From JACCXJ01 sp052387115 (GTDB taxonomy: Bacteria > Pseudomonadota > Gammaproteobacteria > JACCXJ01), in NCBI GenBank assembly GCA_052387115.1, contig JBQTJM010000274.1:1-31834 (forward strand): 31,834 nt of DNA. The letters are read 5' to 3'. Shown here piece after piece: positions 31,436 to 31,834 of the stretch; position 1 is the stretch's first letter; every line of letters starts with the position of its first letter. The position numbers were made by a program, and so were the translations under genes. Under the pieces are notes generated by a model, which was not told where the DNA came from, did no database searches, and saw only the letters and a program-made list of their open reading frames with translations.

Positions 31436-31833
31436 ATAAGTTGCGAACTTTCCTCTAGCTCTACCTCATGGACTGCTACCGTTTTGCTACCGCTCGCGCC
31501 GAAAACTAAAGCGCCAAGCCGATCCGCAACCTGATCCCCGCCCCCCGGCATCAAGTGCCCGTACACGTCCATCGTGACGTTTATGGACGAATGCCCCATG
31601 AGCGCCTGGATGCGCTTCGGGTGCTCGCCGTTCGCGATCAACAAGCTCGCGTAGGTGTGGCGGAGATCGTGAAACCGGATCCGCCGCAGACCTGCGCGGC
31701 GCAGTGCCGGGTAGAATCCCCGGTGCAACAGGTTGGCAGCGCTCTCCGGGTTCCCCGCGCCGTTCGGGAACACGAGATCGCGCGGCCCCGGTGGACAAGC
31801 AAGCTTACATTCCCGAAGGACGTGGATGAGCCC
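31423..31833 (-). CDS. Tyrosine recombinase (phage/island integrase), 5' end outside window
   Basis: The C-terminal 136 residues of a site-specific recombinase are visible, entering from the right edge with no start in the window. The catalytic domain shows RIRFHDLRHTYASLLIANGE (His-x-x-Arg) and IQALMGHSSINVTMDVYGHL (conserved His in GHSS, nucleophile Tyr in MDVYGHL). The first catalytic Arg lies upstream of the window edge. A hydrophilic tail of about 45 residues follows the Tyr. The gene points at tRNA-Asn and stops 6 bp from it, the usual layout for an element that integrates into a tRNA 3' end. The element itself would extend to the right. The visible part has no frameshift. Confidence 0.9.
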   Translation of the reverse strand, partial: GLIHVLRECKLACPPGPRDLVFPNGAGNPESAANLLHRGFYPALRRAGLRRIRFHDLRHTYASLLIANGEHPKRIQALMGHSSINVTMDVYGHLMPGGGDQVADRLGALVFGASGSKTVAVHEVELEESSQLIDSS

Positions 31834-31834
31834 C

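Overview
The window is GC-rich proteobacterial chromosome, most likely from a gammaproteobacterium. The support is gene order: rluC-sppA diverging from rne, and birA-coaX-SPOR followed by tRNA-Thr, are arrangements I associate with that class. The species cannot be named from this sequence. Dense housekeeping blocks alternate with patches of gene decay.

Region 1 (1-4767) is a decayed accessory strip. It starts with an IS1634-type transposase running off the left edge. Next is a plus-strand host gene broken by a complete IS4-family element, 1361-2878, flanked by a 10-bp target duplication. That IS4 transposase gene itself carries two near-identical 44-bp insertions in opposite orientations. 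Each is a 38-bp core plus a 6-bp duplicated NGAACC target. Then come an intact Phd/YefM antitoxin with a truncated, frameshifted PIN toxin, and a more AT-rich IPTL-CTERM surface-protein gene between two copies of a REPIN-like repeat.

Region 2 (4768-14187) is housekeeping: rluC-sppA (minus), a 611-bp divergent spacer, rne (plus), a truncated 2-oxoglutarate oxygenase remnant, tRNA-Thr(UGU), and a compact minus-strand run of sulfurtransferase, birA, coaX and a SPOR protein with stop/start overlaps.

Region 3 (14188-24950) holds envelope and redox genes: a lipoprotein aminopeptidase, a sulfotransferase stub, an O-antigen ligase/polymerase-type membrane protein with a GT4 glycosyltransferase, a KimA-like permease diverging from a rubredoxin/rubredoxin reductase pair, and remnants of a methanethiol oxidase-SCO locus. 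It ends with a 689-residue GT4-DUF374 fusion, a predicted two-step glycolipid enzyme.

Region 4 (24973-31834) starts with a GPH/MelB-type MFS transporter 22 bp behind the fusion gene. An aa3-type cytochrome c oxidase operon follows: subunit II with fused cytochrome c, subunit I, two subunit III paralogues and subunit IV. The window closes with tRNA-Asn(GUU) and, 6 bp beyond it, the 3' end of a tyrosine recombinase gene, which probably marks the edge of an integrated island extending to the right.

The most unusual observations are the twin 44-bp insertions, the GT4-DUF374 fusion with its adjacent transporter, and the REPIN-bracketed IPTL-CTERM gene. No complete new defence or mobile system can be demonstrated here.
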